In this document: piece after piece, positions 25,394 through 34,233 of the stretch
How the letters are laid out: every line of letters begins with the position of its first letter
Position numbering within the stretch: the stretch's first letter is position 1
Assembly (NCBI GenBank): GCA_021324185.1
Contig: JAJPJN010000143.1
Span: 1 to 48,906, forward strand
Source: Terriglobia bacterium
GTDB lineage: Bacteria > Acidobacteriota > Terriglobia > Bryobacterales > Bryobacteraceae
DNA length: 48,906 bases
Direction of reading: 5' to 3'
Translations under genes and position numbers: made by a program
Notes under the pieces: model-generated
The model's input: only the letters and a program-made list of their open reading frames with translations
Told to the model about the DNA's origin: nothing
Database searches by the model: none

Positions 25394-27189
25394 ACGATTT
25401 CGCAATCAAGCTCGCCAACGTCAACGGAACGGGATCGGCCAGTGCGAACGGGCTGATCATGCAAGCCATTTTCCGGATGGGCATTCCGGTATCCGGAAAA
25501 AATCTGTTTCCTTCGAATATTCAGGGCCTGCCTACGTGGTACGAGATTCGGGTGAATCGCAGCGGCTACACGGCGCGGTCGCTTGATTACGACCTCATGG
25601 TGGCGATGAATGCGCAGACGTACCGGCAGGATATTCGCGAGGTGCGGCAGGGCGGGTACGTTCTTTATGATTCGAGCTGGCCGCTGGACCGGAATCTGTA
25701 TAGAGACGATGTGAACTTTCTGCCGATTCCGCTGGCGCAGATGATGAACGAAAAATTCGCGGACGCGCGGCAGCGGATTCTGCTGAAGAACATTGCGTAT
25801 GCGGGAGCGCTGGTGGCGCTGCTGGATATTGATCTGCCGATTGTGGAAGAGCTGCTGGCGGAGACGTTTGCGGGGAAGGCGGCGCTGCGCGAATCGAACC
25901 GCCAGGCGCTGCACATGGGCCGCGACTATGCACGGGAGCATTTTAGCTGCCCGCTGGATTTCCATCTTGCAAAGATGAACGCCAACGATGGAAAGATTTT
26001 GATCGATGGGAACACGGCGACGGCGCTGGGCTGTCTTTATGCGGGGGCGAGTTTCGCGGCGTGGTATCCGATTACGCCGGCGACGTCGGTGATGGATGCG
26101 TTCCGGGGCTTTTGCGAAAAATACAGAAAAGATCCGGAGACGGGGCGCAACAATTTTTTGATTCTGCAGGCGGAGGATGAATTGGCGGCGATCGGGATGG
26201 TGATCGGCGCCTGCTGGAACGGAGCGCGGGCATTTACATCGACGTCGGGGCCGGGCATTTCGCTGATGAACGAGTTGATCGGGCTGGCGTATTATTCGGA
26301 GATTCCGGCGGTGATCATTGACGTGCAGCGCGTGGGGCCGTCGACGGGCATGCCGACGCGGACACAGCAAGGCGATCTGCTGGAGTGCGCCTATGCGTCG
26401 CACGGGGACACGCGGCATATTCTGTTGTTCCCGGCGAATCCGGCGGAGTGTTTCGATTTCGCGGTGCAATCTTTCGATCTGGCGGAACGATTTCAGACGC
26501 CGGTGATGATGCTTTCGGATCTGGACATCGGGATGAACGACTGGGTTGTGCCACGGCTGAAATGGGACGATTCGTACCGGCCGGATCGCGGGCGCGTGCT
26601 ATCGGCGGAAGATCTGAAAGATATTCCGAAGTTTCACCGTTATTCGGATGAGGACCAGTATTATGTTCCGCCGCGGACGCTGCCGGGGGTGGACCCGAAA
26701 GGCGCATATGTGACGCGCGGGTCAGGGCACAATAAATTCGGCGGCTACACGGAGACGCCGTCGGAATATCAAGAAGTGGTGGACCGTCTGGCGCATAAGC
26801 AGAAAGCAGCGGCGGAGCTGGCGCCACGGCCGGAGATACAGAACGGCGCGGGGTCGAAGTACGGTGTGATTACTATCGGAAGCTGCGATATTGCGGTACG
26901 CGAAGCTGTGGAGCTGCTGGCAGGGCGCGATATTCCGCTTGATTATTTGCGCATTCGGGGCTTTCCGTTCCACAGAAGCGTAGAGGAATTTCTGTATGCG
27001 CACGAGGTTACGTTTATCGTGGAGCAGAACCGGGATGCGCAGCTTCGATCCTTGCTGACGCTCGAGACATGCGTGCCGAAAGAGCGGCTGCGGTCGGTTT
27101 TGGCGTACGGTGGTTTTCCGCTGAGCGCGCGCAATGTGGTTGAAGGAATTGTGAATCATCTGGAGGCGGGCCATGCCGTCCATCGCTAA
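25366..27189 (+). CDS. korA: 2-oxoacid:ferredoxin oxidoreductase, fused gamma-alpha subunit
   Basis: The protein has 607 residues from the ATG at 25366, which overlaps the end of the previous gene by 28 nt; the longer open frame from 25096 lies wholly inside that gene. Residues about 10-190 form the gamma domain (GTGSASANGLIMQAIFRMGI). From about 210 on is the pyrimidine-binding alpha domain with the YPITPATSVMD motif that contacts the 2-oxoacid, the glutamate-containing LQAEDELAAIGMVIGACWNG, and the C-terminal domain II. With KorB it cleaves a 2-oxoacid to acyl-CoA and CO2 while reducing ferredoxin. 2-oxoglutarate is the likely substrate of this subunit type, but pyruvate or branched 2-oxoacids are possible. 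Confidence 0.92.
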   Translation: MHEQLRPGVNDFAIKLANVNGTGSASANGLIMQAIFRMGIPVSGKNLFPSNIQGLPTWYEIRVNRSGYTARSLDYDLMVAMNAQTYRQDIREVRQGGYVLYDSSWPLDRNLYRDDVNFLPIPLAQMMNEKFADARQRILLKNIAYAGALVALLDIDLPIVEELLAETFAGKAALRESNRQALHMGRDYAREHFSCPLDFHLAKMNANDGKILIDGNTATALGCLYAGASFAAWYPITPATSVMDAFRGFCEKYRKDPETGRNNFLILQAEDELAAIGMVIGACWNGARAFTSTSGPGISLMNELIGLAYYSEIPAVIIDVQRVGPSTGMPTRTQQGDLLECAYASHGDTRHILLFPANPAECFDFAVQSFDLAERFQTPVMMLSDLDIGMNDWVVPRLKWDDSYRPDRGRVLSAEDLKDIPKFHRYSDEDQYYVPPRTLPGVDPKGAYVTRGSGHNKFGGYTETPSEYQEVVDRLAHKQKAAAELAPRPEIQNGAGSKYGVITIGSCDIAVREAVELLAGRDIPLDYLRIRGFPFHRSVEEFLYAHEVTFIVEQNRDAQLRSLLTLETCVPKERLRSVLAYGGFPLSARNVVEGIVNHLEAGHAVHR

Positions 27190-28228
27190 ACCGCTAGCGC
27201 GCCATCCAGCGCTAAAGCAGAACGAATTGGGACTGACGATCCGTGATTATGAAGGATCGATGTCGACGCTGTGCGCCGGATGCGGGCATGACTCGATTAC
27301 GGCGGCCATTGTGCGAGCGCTGTGGGAGATATCGATGCAGCCGCATATGCTGGCGAAGATGAGCGGCATCGGCTGCTCGTCGAAGACGCCGGCGTATTTC
27401 GTGAATGGCGCGCACGGATTCAATTCGGCGCACGGGCGCATGCCGGCGATTACAACGGGCGCGGCGGCGGCGAATCGCGAGCTGACGTACATCGGAGTAT
27501 CGGGGGATGGCGACTCGCTCTCGATCGGGATCGGGCACATGTGCCACGCGATCCGGCGCAATGTGCGGATGGTTTACATCATCGAGAATAATGGGGTTTA
27601 CGGGCTGACCAAGGGCCAGTTTTCCGCCTCAGCCGATGTTGGATCAAAGAGCAAGCGCGGGGAGCCTAACCAGTTTGCGCCGATTGATCCGGTGATGCTG
27701 GCGCTGAGCATTGGAGCTACTTTTGTGGCGCGCAGTTTTTCTGGCGATAAAGAACAGCTTGTGCCGATTTTGAAGGCGGCGTTCCGGCACCGCGGGATGG
27801 CGCTGATCGATGTGATCTCGCCGTGCGTGACATTCAACGACCATACGGGATCGACCAAGAGTTACCTGTATACGCGCAAGCATGCGGTGAGCGCAACGGA
27901 TGCGGATTTAGTTCCGCCGGCAAGCGAGATCGTCGCCAATATTTCGGCGCAGGATGTGACAGCCGTGACATTGCACGATGGAAGCATTTTGCGGTTCCGC
28001 TCCGTGCCGGAGGGCTATGATCCGACGGATCGCGTGAAGGTGACCAGTTACTTACAACAGCGGCAGCAGAAGGGCGAAATTATCACGGGACTGTTGTTTG
28101 TGAATGAGCATGTTCCCGACATGCACGAGATGAACAACACAAGCGATACGCCGCTGGCGCGAATGCCGTACGAGAAGCTGTGTCCGGGGTCGGCGGCGCT
28201 AGAGCAATTGCAGGAAGAGTTCCGGTAG
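27173..28228 (+). CDS. korB: 2-oxoacid:ferredoxin oxidoreductase subunit beta
   Basis: The TPP-binding subunit, 351 residues. The TPP motif runs from GDGDSLSIGIGHMCHAIRRN to IIENNGVYGLTKGQFS. Four conserved cysteines, Cys34, Cys37, Cys68 and Cys218 (LCAGCGHD, GCSSK, ISPCVTFNDH), are placed to bind one 4Fe-4S cluster. The gene overlaps korA by 17 nt and has GGAGG 6 nt before its ATG. Together, korA, korB and the GltD-like gene make an apparent three-gene operon. The enzyme is oxygen-sensitive in many organisms but occurs in aerobes too. Confidence 0.94.
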   Translation: MPSIAKPLARHPALKQNELGLTIRDYEGSMSTLCAGCGHDSITAAIVRALWEISMQPHMLAKMSGIGCSSKTPAYFVNGAHGFNSAHGRMPAITTGAAAANRELTYIGVSGDGDSLSIGIGHMCHAIRRNVRMVYIIENNGVYGLTKGQFSASADVGSKSKRGEPNQFAPIDPVMLALSIGATFVARSFSGDKEQLVPILKAAFRHRGMALIDVISPCVTFNDHTGSTKSYLYTRKHAVSATDADLVPPASEIVANISAQDVTAVTLHDGSILRFRSVPEGYDPTDRVKVTSYLQQRQQKGEIITGLLFVNEHVPDMHEMNNTSDTPLARMPYEKLCPGSAALEQLQEEFR

Positions 28229-28238
28229 GTTCGCGCAG

Positions 28239-29468
28239 ATGGATTCGAACAGCCGGCGTGATTTTCTGAAGCAAACGTCGCGAGCAGCGACAGCGATTGC
28301 GGCAACGTCGTACTCACGCGTGCTGGGCGCGAATGACCGGATTCAACTGGGCCTGATTGGGGCGGGTGATCGCGGCACGCACGTGATGAGTTTGTTTCAA
28401 CGGAATCCGTCGATTCAGGTGACGGCGGTCTGCGATGTTTACGGCAAGCGCTTGCAGGCGGCGCAGCAGAAAGCGCCGGGATCGGCCGGGTTTGCGGATC
28501 ATCGAGCGCTGCTCGCGCGCAAGGACGTGGACGCGGTGCTGATTGGGACGCCGGATCACTGGCATTGTGCGATTGCGATTGAGGCGCTCGAGGCGGGTAA
28601 GGATGTTTACGTTGAAAAACCGCTCACGCGTACTCCGGAGGAAGGGCCGCCGGTGGTGAAAGCGGCGCGCGAGAACAATCGCATCTGCCAGGTGGGCATG
28701 CAGCAGCGCTCCGGGAAACACTATCTGCAGGCGAAAGAGAAGTATTTCGATTCGGGCGCGATTGGCGACATAACGCTGGCTAGGACCTGGTGGTACGGCA
28801 ACAGTTGGCATCTGCGCAAAGCGCCTCCTGAGCTGCAGACGAAGCCTGCCGATCTGGACTGGGCGCGCTTTCTGGGGCCGGTGAAATGGCGCGATTATGA
28901 TCCGCAGCAATATTTCAACTGGCGCGCCTATCTGGATTATGGCGGCGGGCAAGTGACGGATCTGTTCACGCACTGGATCGATGTGGTGCACATGTTCCTG
29001 GGGAAGGATGTGCCGTTCTCCGCTTCTGCGGCCGGTGGCGTTTACCACTACAACGATGGACGGACAGCGCCGGATACGATCAATGTGCTGCTGCAGTATC
29101 CCGCGCCGAAACCCTTCACCGCGACATTTGAAGCGACGCTGGTTCCGGGAATCACCGGTGAGGCGATTGAGATGTGCGGCACGAACGGGCGGCTCTGGAT
29201 CGATCGCTCACGGTATGAATACTATCCGGTGCGCGCGAAAGAGCCTGCTGAAGTGGTGAAGGCTGAAGTAATCCCTGGAACGAATGAGTCGCTGACGCAG
29301 AGTCACGTGAATAATTTTGTGGAATGCGTCAAGAGCCGGAGGCTGCCGAACGGTGACGTGCTGATTGGCCACCGTTCGGCGCAAGCGTCGCATCTGGGTA
29401 ATATCTCTTATCTGCAGCGGCGGAGGATCGATTTCGATACGCAGAGAGAAGAGATCCTGCCGCTATAA
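28239..29468 (+). CDS. Gfo/Idh/MocA family oxidoreductase with Tat signal
   Basis: The protein has 409 residues. A twin-arginine signal (SRRDFLKQTSRAATAIAATS) opens the protein. The Rossmann domain follows (LGLIGAGDRGTHV, then AVCDVYGKRLQAA and DAVLIGTPDHWHCAIAIEAL), with the family EKP motif in DVYVEKPLTRT. The C-terminal alpha/beta domain has WRAYLDYGGGQVTDLFTHWI, typical of the exported group common in Acidobacteria and Planctomycetes. Such enzymes oxidise or reduce sugars or hydrolyse glycosides with a tightly bound NAD(P); the substrate is unknown. It starts 10 bp after korB but is functionally distinct, so operon membership is uncertain. Confidence 0.92.
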   Translation: MDSNSRRDFLKQTSRAATAIAATSYSRVLGANDRIQLGLIGAGDRGTHVMSLFQRNPSIQVTAVCDVYGKRLQAAQQKAPGSAGFADHRALLARKDVDAVLIGTPDHWHCAIAIEALEAGKDVYVEKPLTRTPEEGPPVVKAARENNRICQVGMQQRSGKHYLQAKEKYFDSGAIGDITLARTWWYGNSWHLRKAPPELQTKPADLDWARFLGPVKWRDYDPQQYFNWRAYLDYGGGQVTDLFTHWIDVVHMFLGKDVPFSASAAGGVYHYNDGRTAPDTINVLLQYPAPKPFTATFEATLVPGITGEAIEMCGTNGRLWIDRSRYEYYPVRAKEPAEVVKAEVIPGTNESLTQSHVNNFVECVKSRRLPNGDVLIGHRSAQASHLGNISYLQRRRIDFDTQREEILPL

Positions 29469-29480
29469 AGCCCAGTGCTA

Positions 29481-30560
29481 TCAGTGGTCGTGGTGGTCGC
29501 GGCGGTCTTCCCTGCGGTCTTCGCGACGATCTTCTCTGCGGTCCTCGCGACGGATCTCATGATGTTCTACGCGCGGGCCGGCGGGAACGCGGTAGGCGTA
29601 GCCGGGATGAACGTAGACCGCGCGATTGCCCCAGGTTCGAACCCACGGGCGGCCACCGACCAAAATGGTGTGTTCACGCCAGCCGAACCCAACGGTGCCC
29701 CAGCCGAACGGGACGAAGGCGCCTATGGTAATGGCGGGTCCGAAGCGGATGGCGCTGCCGACAAAAAAGCCGGGGCGCGGGCGCACGTAGACCACATACG
29801 GGTCGTAGTAGGGGACGTAATAGTAACCGGGCGTGGCCGGTATGATCTGTATCTCGCCGGGACCGGCAACGATCACCTGTTCATATTGATTGCTGCGCAA
29901 GTAGCCGTAGTCGTAAGCGCGCTGGCGCTCGCGCTGCACGGCGTCCATTACGTCGTTGCGTTGCGCTAGTACGGCATTACCAAGGGTCTGGGTCCAGCCC
30001 ATATCGGAAGCCATCATCTGGAGCACTTGCGGGAAGGGGATGAGCGCCAGGACGCTGGGGTCGAAGGGTAGCTGGTCGGCTTGAATCGCTTGCGCGAGCT
30101 GCTCGCCGTGCAGATAGGCGTGCTGATTGGCCCAGTTCGCCGCATCGGGAATCTGGTTGGAGAAGGTGGATGCGGTGAGGATTTGCGCGAGAAGGCCATC
30201 GGGGTAGAGCGCGATGCGGGCAACGAGCTGATCGAGCTGTTGGGGCGACATTAGTGGCGGGGGAGGATAGTTCTGCGCGGGGTACTGACCCGGTGGCGGG
30301 TACTGGCCCTGCGGTGGGTACTGGCCCTGCGGTGGGTACTGGCCCTGCGGGTACTGCTGGGGATACTGTTGCGTCTGCGGGTAGGGTTGCTGCGGGTACT
30401 GCTGCTGCGGGTATTGCTGTTGTGGATACTGTTGCTGGGGCGGCGGATATTGCTGCGGATACTGGTTGGGATCCTGCGCGAAGCCGGGGACTTCCGTTAG
30501 CGTAACGGCCAAAATGGCTCCCAGGCAAGTGGAAAGTAAGGTTGTGGTTCGCATCTTCAT
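29481..30560 (-). CDS. Exported DUF3300 protein with Gln/Pro/Tyr repeats
   Basis: The protein has 359 residues from the ATG at 30560; an in-frame ATG at 30554 is equally likely because AAAGG lies 9 nt before it. The frame is open to 30647, but the signal peptide starts here (KMRTTTLLSTCLGAILAVTL, cleavage near GFAQ-DP). Residues about 30-105 are repeated YPQQ and GQYPP units. The DUF3300 domain (LDQLVARIALYPDGLLAQIL, about 110-265) is of unknown function. The C-terminal portion is rich in Tyr/Pro/Gly and ends in RRED repeats and an HHDH tail that could bind metal or be surface-active. Confidence 0.88.
   Translation of the reverse strand: MKMRTTTLLSTCLGAILAVTLTEVPGFAQDPNQYPQQYPPPQQQYPQQQYPQQQYPQQPYPQTQQYPQQYPQGQYPPQGQYPPQGQYPPPGQYPAQNYPPPPLMSPQQLDQLVARIALYPDGLLAQILTASTFSNQIPDAANWANQHAYLHGEQLAQAIQADQLPFDPSVLALIPFPQVLQMMASDMGWTQTLGNAVLAQRNDVMDAVQRERQRAYDYGYLRSNQYEQVIVAGPGEIQIIPATPGYYYVPYYDPYVVYVRPRPGFFVGSAIRFGPAITIGAFVPFGWGTVGFGWREHTILVGGRPWVRTWGNRAVYVHPGYAYRVPAGPRVEHHEIRREDRREDRREDRREDRRDHHDH
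29499..29552 (-). repeat. 12-bp tandem repeat encoding RRED
   Basis: Four and a half copies of a 12-bp unit encode RRED repeats near the C-terminus of the DUF3300 protein. The copies differ at several third codon positions, so length change by slippage is possible but not certain. Confidence 0.75.
30254..30474 (-). repeat. Low-complexity YPQQ/GQYPP coding repeat
   Basis: A run of imperfect 12-21 bp units in the DUF3300 gene encodes YPQQ and GQYPP peptides. Three adjacent 21-bp copies around 30302-30357 are almost identical at the DNA level, the pattern expected of recent slippage. Confidence 0.75.
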
Positions 30561-30699
30561 GGACCTTTCCGGACGCTCTAAACGGCGGCCTAATTCTATG
30601 ACGCATTGTGCAGGTATTGCGATACGGCCTGCGGAGGCGGCGGGCATTAATGCCGTTTAAGCAACAAGGCCAGGCATCTAAGATGAAGGTTGCAACCGA

Positions 30700-33522
30700 A
30701 TGATTAAAACGACAACGGTGGTGGCCGTGTGCGCGCTGGGCGGCGCGATTTGGGCTGCGGCGGATTCAGGCAGAGCGGACTCGACCAATGACAAGCCGGT
30801 TCAATTGGCGCAGGTTAGCCCGGATGCCATGCACATTCATTTCGATGCCGGCGCGCCGGGGTTATCGCGCTGGCTGGCTGCGATTCGCACGCGAGCGAGC
30901 ATTCTGATGATCGTCGCGCATCCGGACGATGAAGATGGCGGTCTGCTGACATATCAGAGCAGAGACTTGGGAGCGCGCGCGGCGTTGATGACGTTGACGC
31001 GCGGCGAAGGCGGCCAAAACGCGATGTCGAATGATCTTTATGACGCCTTAGGACTGGTGAGGACGAACGAATTGCTGGCGTCGGATCAGTACTACGGGGT
31101 GGATCAGTATTGGGGCCGCGAGATTGATTACGGCTTTTCGAAGACGCGCGAAGAGGCGCTTGAAAAGTGGGGCTACGAACGGACGCTTTCCGATGTGGTG
31201 CGAGTGGTGCGGATGACCAGGCCGTTAGTGCTTACGTCCGTATTTGTAGGCGCGCCGACTGACGGGCACGGGAACCATCAAGTAGCGGGCCAGATGGCGC
31301 AAGAGGCATTTGTGGCGGCTTGCGACGCCGGTGCGTTCCCTGAACAGATTCAGGAAGGTCTGCGGCCGTGGTGCGCGGCAAAAGTGTACGAGCGAGTGCC
31401 GGTATTTACGCCGACGAAAGAACACACGATCTACGATTACGCCACCGATCAGTACGTTCCGATTCGGTTTTTCGACTACATCACGAAGAAGTGGTCGACG
31501 GAGAGGCCGGAGGCAAACATTAAAGTTGCCGAGGGCGCGATGAACGCTGCTTCCGGGTATACGTTTTTGCAGATTGGGCGCGAGGGGTGGGGATTGCAGA
31601 AGAGCCAGAACGGCGGGGGCACGATTCCGCAGCCGATACTGGCGGGCAGCGACTATCACCGGTACGGGGCAAGAGTTTCGGCGCCGGAACAGGAGACGTC
31701 GATGTATGAAGGCATGGACATCTCGCTGCAAGGGATCGCGAGCCTTGCGAAGGGCGATACCGGCTTTTTGAAAGAAGGATTGGAGCGGATTGCAAAGTGC
31801 GCGGATGAAGCGTACAAGGATTACCGCCCGGACAAACCGGGAGCAATTGCGCGAGCGCTGGCTGAGGGTCTGAACGCTACGCGGGAGCTGATACGGCAAG
31901 TGGATGCGAGCTCGCTGGCTGAGCCGGGCAAAAGCGATGTGGAGTTTGAGCTGCAGGCAAAGGTGAAACAGTTCGAAGCGGCGCTGACGTTAGCGCTTGG
32001 ATTGAGCTTCGATGCGGCGGTGGCGCCGGAAGAGGAGCCGAGCGGGCCGCTGGCGATATTTGCGCAGACACCGACAACGTTCACGATCGGGATTCCCGGG
32101 CAATCGTTTCCAGTTCGGGCGCGGTTATTGAATGACGGCGGAGCGGCTGTGGATGTAAGCGCGATGGAGATTACGGCGGCGGACGGAAGGGCGTGGAACA
32201 TCCAACCCGATAAAAGCGCGGCGGGAGCACTTCAGCCGGGCAGAGACGTACGAGTGAAGTTTGCGGTGCACGCTCCCGCGGATGCGGCATTGACGAAACC
32301 ATACTTCACGCGGGCCAACCTGGAGCAAGCCTATTACGACCTGATGGAACCGCAGTATCGCAATTTATCATTCGGCCCATATCCTCTCTATGCGACGGCA
32401 AGGGTACGGTTCGATGGTGCGGAGATTACGGTGCAAAAAGCCGTGCAGACGAATCATCGTGTAGAAGGGATCGGGATTTTGGAAGAGCCGCTGCTGATGG
32501 CGCCTGCCATTTCGGTTTCAATATCACCGGCGGCGGGGGCCGTGCCATTGACGGCACATTCGTTTACGCTTTCCTGCACGGTGCATACGAATGTGAAGGA
32601 AGCTGCGAGAGGTGTGCTGCGTTTGAAACTGCCGAAGGGCTGGGAATCGAAGCCGGCGCAGTACGATTTCGCATTTACTCGCGATGGCGAAAACGAGAGC
32701 GTCGATTTTGAGGTGACGCCGCGATCGATCAGCACGCAGGCGTATGAGATCAGCGCGGTGGCCGAATATAACGGCCACAGTTTTGAAGAAGGGTACCGGC
32801 TTACGGGCTATCCGAGTTTGCGGCCGTATCCGCTCTACCGCGCCGCTGTTTATAAGGCGGTGGGGGTGGATGTGAAGACAGCGCCGGATTTGCAGGCCGG
32901 CTATCTGCCTGGAACGGGAGATGATGTGCCGCGCGCGCTGGAAGAACTCGGGGTGCATGTGACGACGCTTTCGGCCAATGACATTGAAACGGGCGATCTG
33001 AGCCGGTTCGATGTGATTGTGCTGGGCACGCGCGCGTATGCGGTGCGGCCTGAGCTGGCATGGGCGAACAATCGCTTGCTGAACTATGTAAAAACCGGCG
33101 GGGTGCTGATTGTGCAATACAATCTGCAGAACTTCGACCGCAATTACGGCCCCTACCCGTTTACGCTGGGTGCGAATCCGCAGAAGGTGGTGGATGAGAA
33201 TTCACCGGTGAAGTTACTCGACCCGAACTCGCCGGTTTTTGAATGGCCCAACAAAATCACGCAAGCGGATTTTAGCGGCTGGGAAGAAGAGCGCGGGCAC
33301 GGATTTATGAGCAAATGGGACCCGCGTTATGAGCCGCTGTTGGAGACAGAGGATCCGGGGCAGGCTCCGCAGCGAGGCGGGCTGCTGCTGGCGCGATATG
33401 GCAAGGGTTTCTATCTATACGACGCGTTTGCGTTATACAGGCAGTTGCCGGCGGGCGTGCCGGGAGCGTACCGCATTCTGGCTAACTTAGTGAGTTTGGG
33501 AAAGAATCCAGAGTGGAAGTAA
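30700..33522 (+). CDS. PIG-L family deacetylase-like protein, very long
   Basis: The protein has 940 residues with an N-terminal signal-like segment (about 1-27). The PIG-L/LmbE domain (about 60-250) has the metal-binding AHPDDE motif (His74, Asp76, Asp77) and HGNH (His190, His193), matching zinc-dependent N-acetylglucosaminyl deacetylases. The middle (about 330-440) is helical; residues about 440-710 look like beta-sandwich (NEW3-like) repeats. The C-terminal 220 residues resemble a class I glutamine-amidotransferase/ThuA-like fold (DVIVLGTRAYAVRP, then GGVLIVQYN) without an obvious catalytic Cys. It probably acts outside the cytoplasm on an amino sugar or glycoconjugate; the substrate is unknown. 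Confidence 0.9.
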   Translation: MIKTTTVVAVCALGGAIWAAADSGRADSTNDKPVQLAQVSPDAMHIHFDAGAPGLSRWLAAIRTRASILMIVAHPDDEDGGLLTYQSRDLGARAALMTLTRGEGGQNAMSNDLYDALGLVRTNELLASDQYYGVDQYWGREIDYGFSKTREEALEKWGYERTLSDVVRVVRMTRPLVLTSVFVGAPTDGHGNHQVAGQMAQEAFVAACDAGAFPEQIQEGLRPWCAAKVYERVPVFTPTKEHTIYDYATDQYVPIRFFDYITKKWSTERPEANIKVAEGAMNAASGYTFLQIGREGWGLQKSQNGGGTIPQPILAGSDYHRYGARVSAPEQETSMYEGMDISLQGIASLAKGDTGFLKEGLERIAKCADEAYKDYRPDKPGAIARALAEGLNATRELIRQVDASSLAEPGKSDVEFELQAKVKQFEAALTLALGLSFDAAVAPEEEPSGPLAIFAQTPTTFTIGIPGQSFPVRARLLNDGGAAVDVSAMEITAADGRAWNIQPDKSAAGALQPGRDVRVKFAVHAPADAALTKPYFTRANLEQAYYDLMEPQYRNLSFGPYPLYATARVRFDGAEITVQKAVQTNHRVEGIGILEEPLLMAPAISVSISPAAGAVPLTAHSFTLSCTVHTNVKEAARGVLRLKLPKGWESKPAQYDFAFTRDGENESVDFEVTPRSISTQAYEISAVAEYNGHSFEEGYRLTGYPSLRPYPLYRAAVYKAVGVDVKTAPDLQAGYLPGTGDDVPRALEELGVHVTTLSANDIETGDLSRFDVIVLGTRAYAVRPELAWANNRLLNYVKTGGVLIVQYNLQNFDRNYGPYPFTLGANPQKVVDENSPVKLLDPNSPVFEWPNKITQADFSGWEEERGHGFMSKWDPRYEPLLETEDPGQAPQRGGLLLARYGKGFYLYDAFALYRQLPAGVPGAYRILANLVSLGKNPEWK

Positions 33523-33567
33523 CTGAAGCTTTGCTGCCGGGTGGATAATCTAGTCGGGTAGGCAATT

Positions 33568-34227
33568 ATGGGAATCAGATCACTTGTGTGCGCGGCTACT
33601 GTTATTGGGTTGGGCGCGATGCTGAGTTTTGGACGCAGTAAGACGGCTTTCCCTGATCCGGTGATAGATATTCCGGCATCGCAGGTTGCGGGACCGCAGA
33701 CCGCTGTATTGGCGGGCGGCTGCTTCTGGGGAATGGAAGCCGTTTTCGAGCATCTGAAGGGCGTGATCAACGTGGTCTCCGGGTTTGCAGGAGGCGACAA
33801 ATCCACTGCGCATTACGAGACGGTGAGCACGGGGCGAACCGGACATGCGGAGTCGGTGAAGATTACATTTGACCCCAAGCAGATTACCTATGGACAGATT
33901 TTGAAGGTTTACTTTTCGGTGGCGCACGACCCAACAGAATTAAACCATCAAGGCCCGGATTACGGGACGCAGTACCGGTCAGCGATCTTTTACGCCAACG
34001 ACGAACAGAAGAGAGTGGCGGAAGCGTACATCCAGCAGCTTGACGAAGCGAAGGTTTATTCGCACAAGATCGTTACGCAGGTGGCGCCGTTGACTGGTTT
34101 TTATCCGGCTGAAGCGTATCACCAGCATTACCTCGAAAACCACATGGACCAGCCGTACATCGTGTATAACGATTTGCCGAAGCTGGCGGCTCTGAAGAAG
34201 CAGTTTCCTGAGATGTGCAAGCGGTAG
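33568..34227 (+). CDS. msrA: Peptide-methionine (S)-S-oxide reductase, exported form
   Basis: MsrA reduces the S-diastereomer of methionine sulfoxide in proteins. The 219 residues include an N-terminal hydrophobic signal (about 1-21) not present in cytoplasmic MsrA, so this form probably protects envelope proteins. The catalytic motif is GGCFWGME with Cys52. Other MsrA signatures are GFAGG, GHAESVKITFDP, HDPTELNHQGPDYGTQYRSA and AEAYHQHYLENH. A further Cys near the C-terminus (EMCKR) could resolve the catalytic disulfide. It starts 45 bp after the PIG-L gene and may be co-transcribed with it. No MsrB lies nearby. Confidence 0.96.
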   Translation: MGIRSLVCAATVIGLGAMLSFGRSKTAFPDPVIDIPASQVAGPQTAVLAGGCFWGMEAVFEHLKGVINVVSGFAGGDKSTAHYETVSTGRTGHAESVKITFDPKQITYGQILKVYFSVAHDPTELNHQGPDYGTQYRSAIFYANDEQKRVAEAYIQQLDEAKVYSHKIVTQVAPLTGFYPAEAYHQHYLENHMDQPYIVYNDLPKLAALKKQFPEMCKR

Positions 34228-34233
34228 AGGAAG

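Noticed and set aside
25378-26469. A 363-codon minus-strand open frame
   Set aside because: It is antisense to korA, with an Arg-rich composition and no ribosome site.
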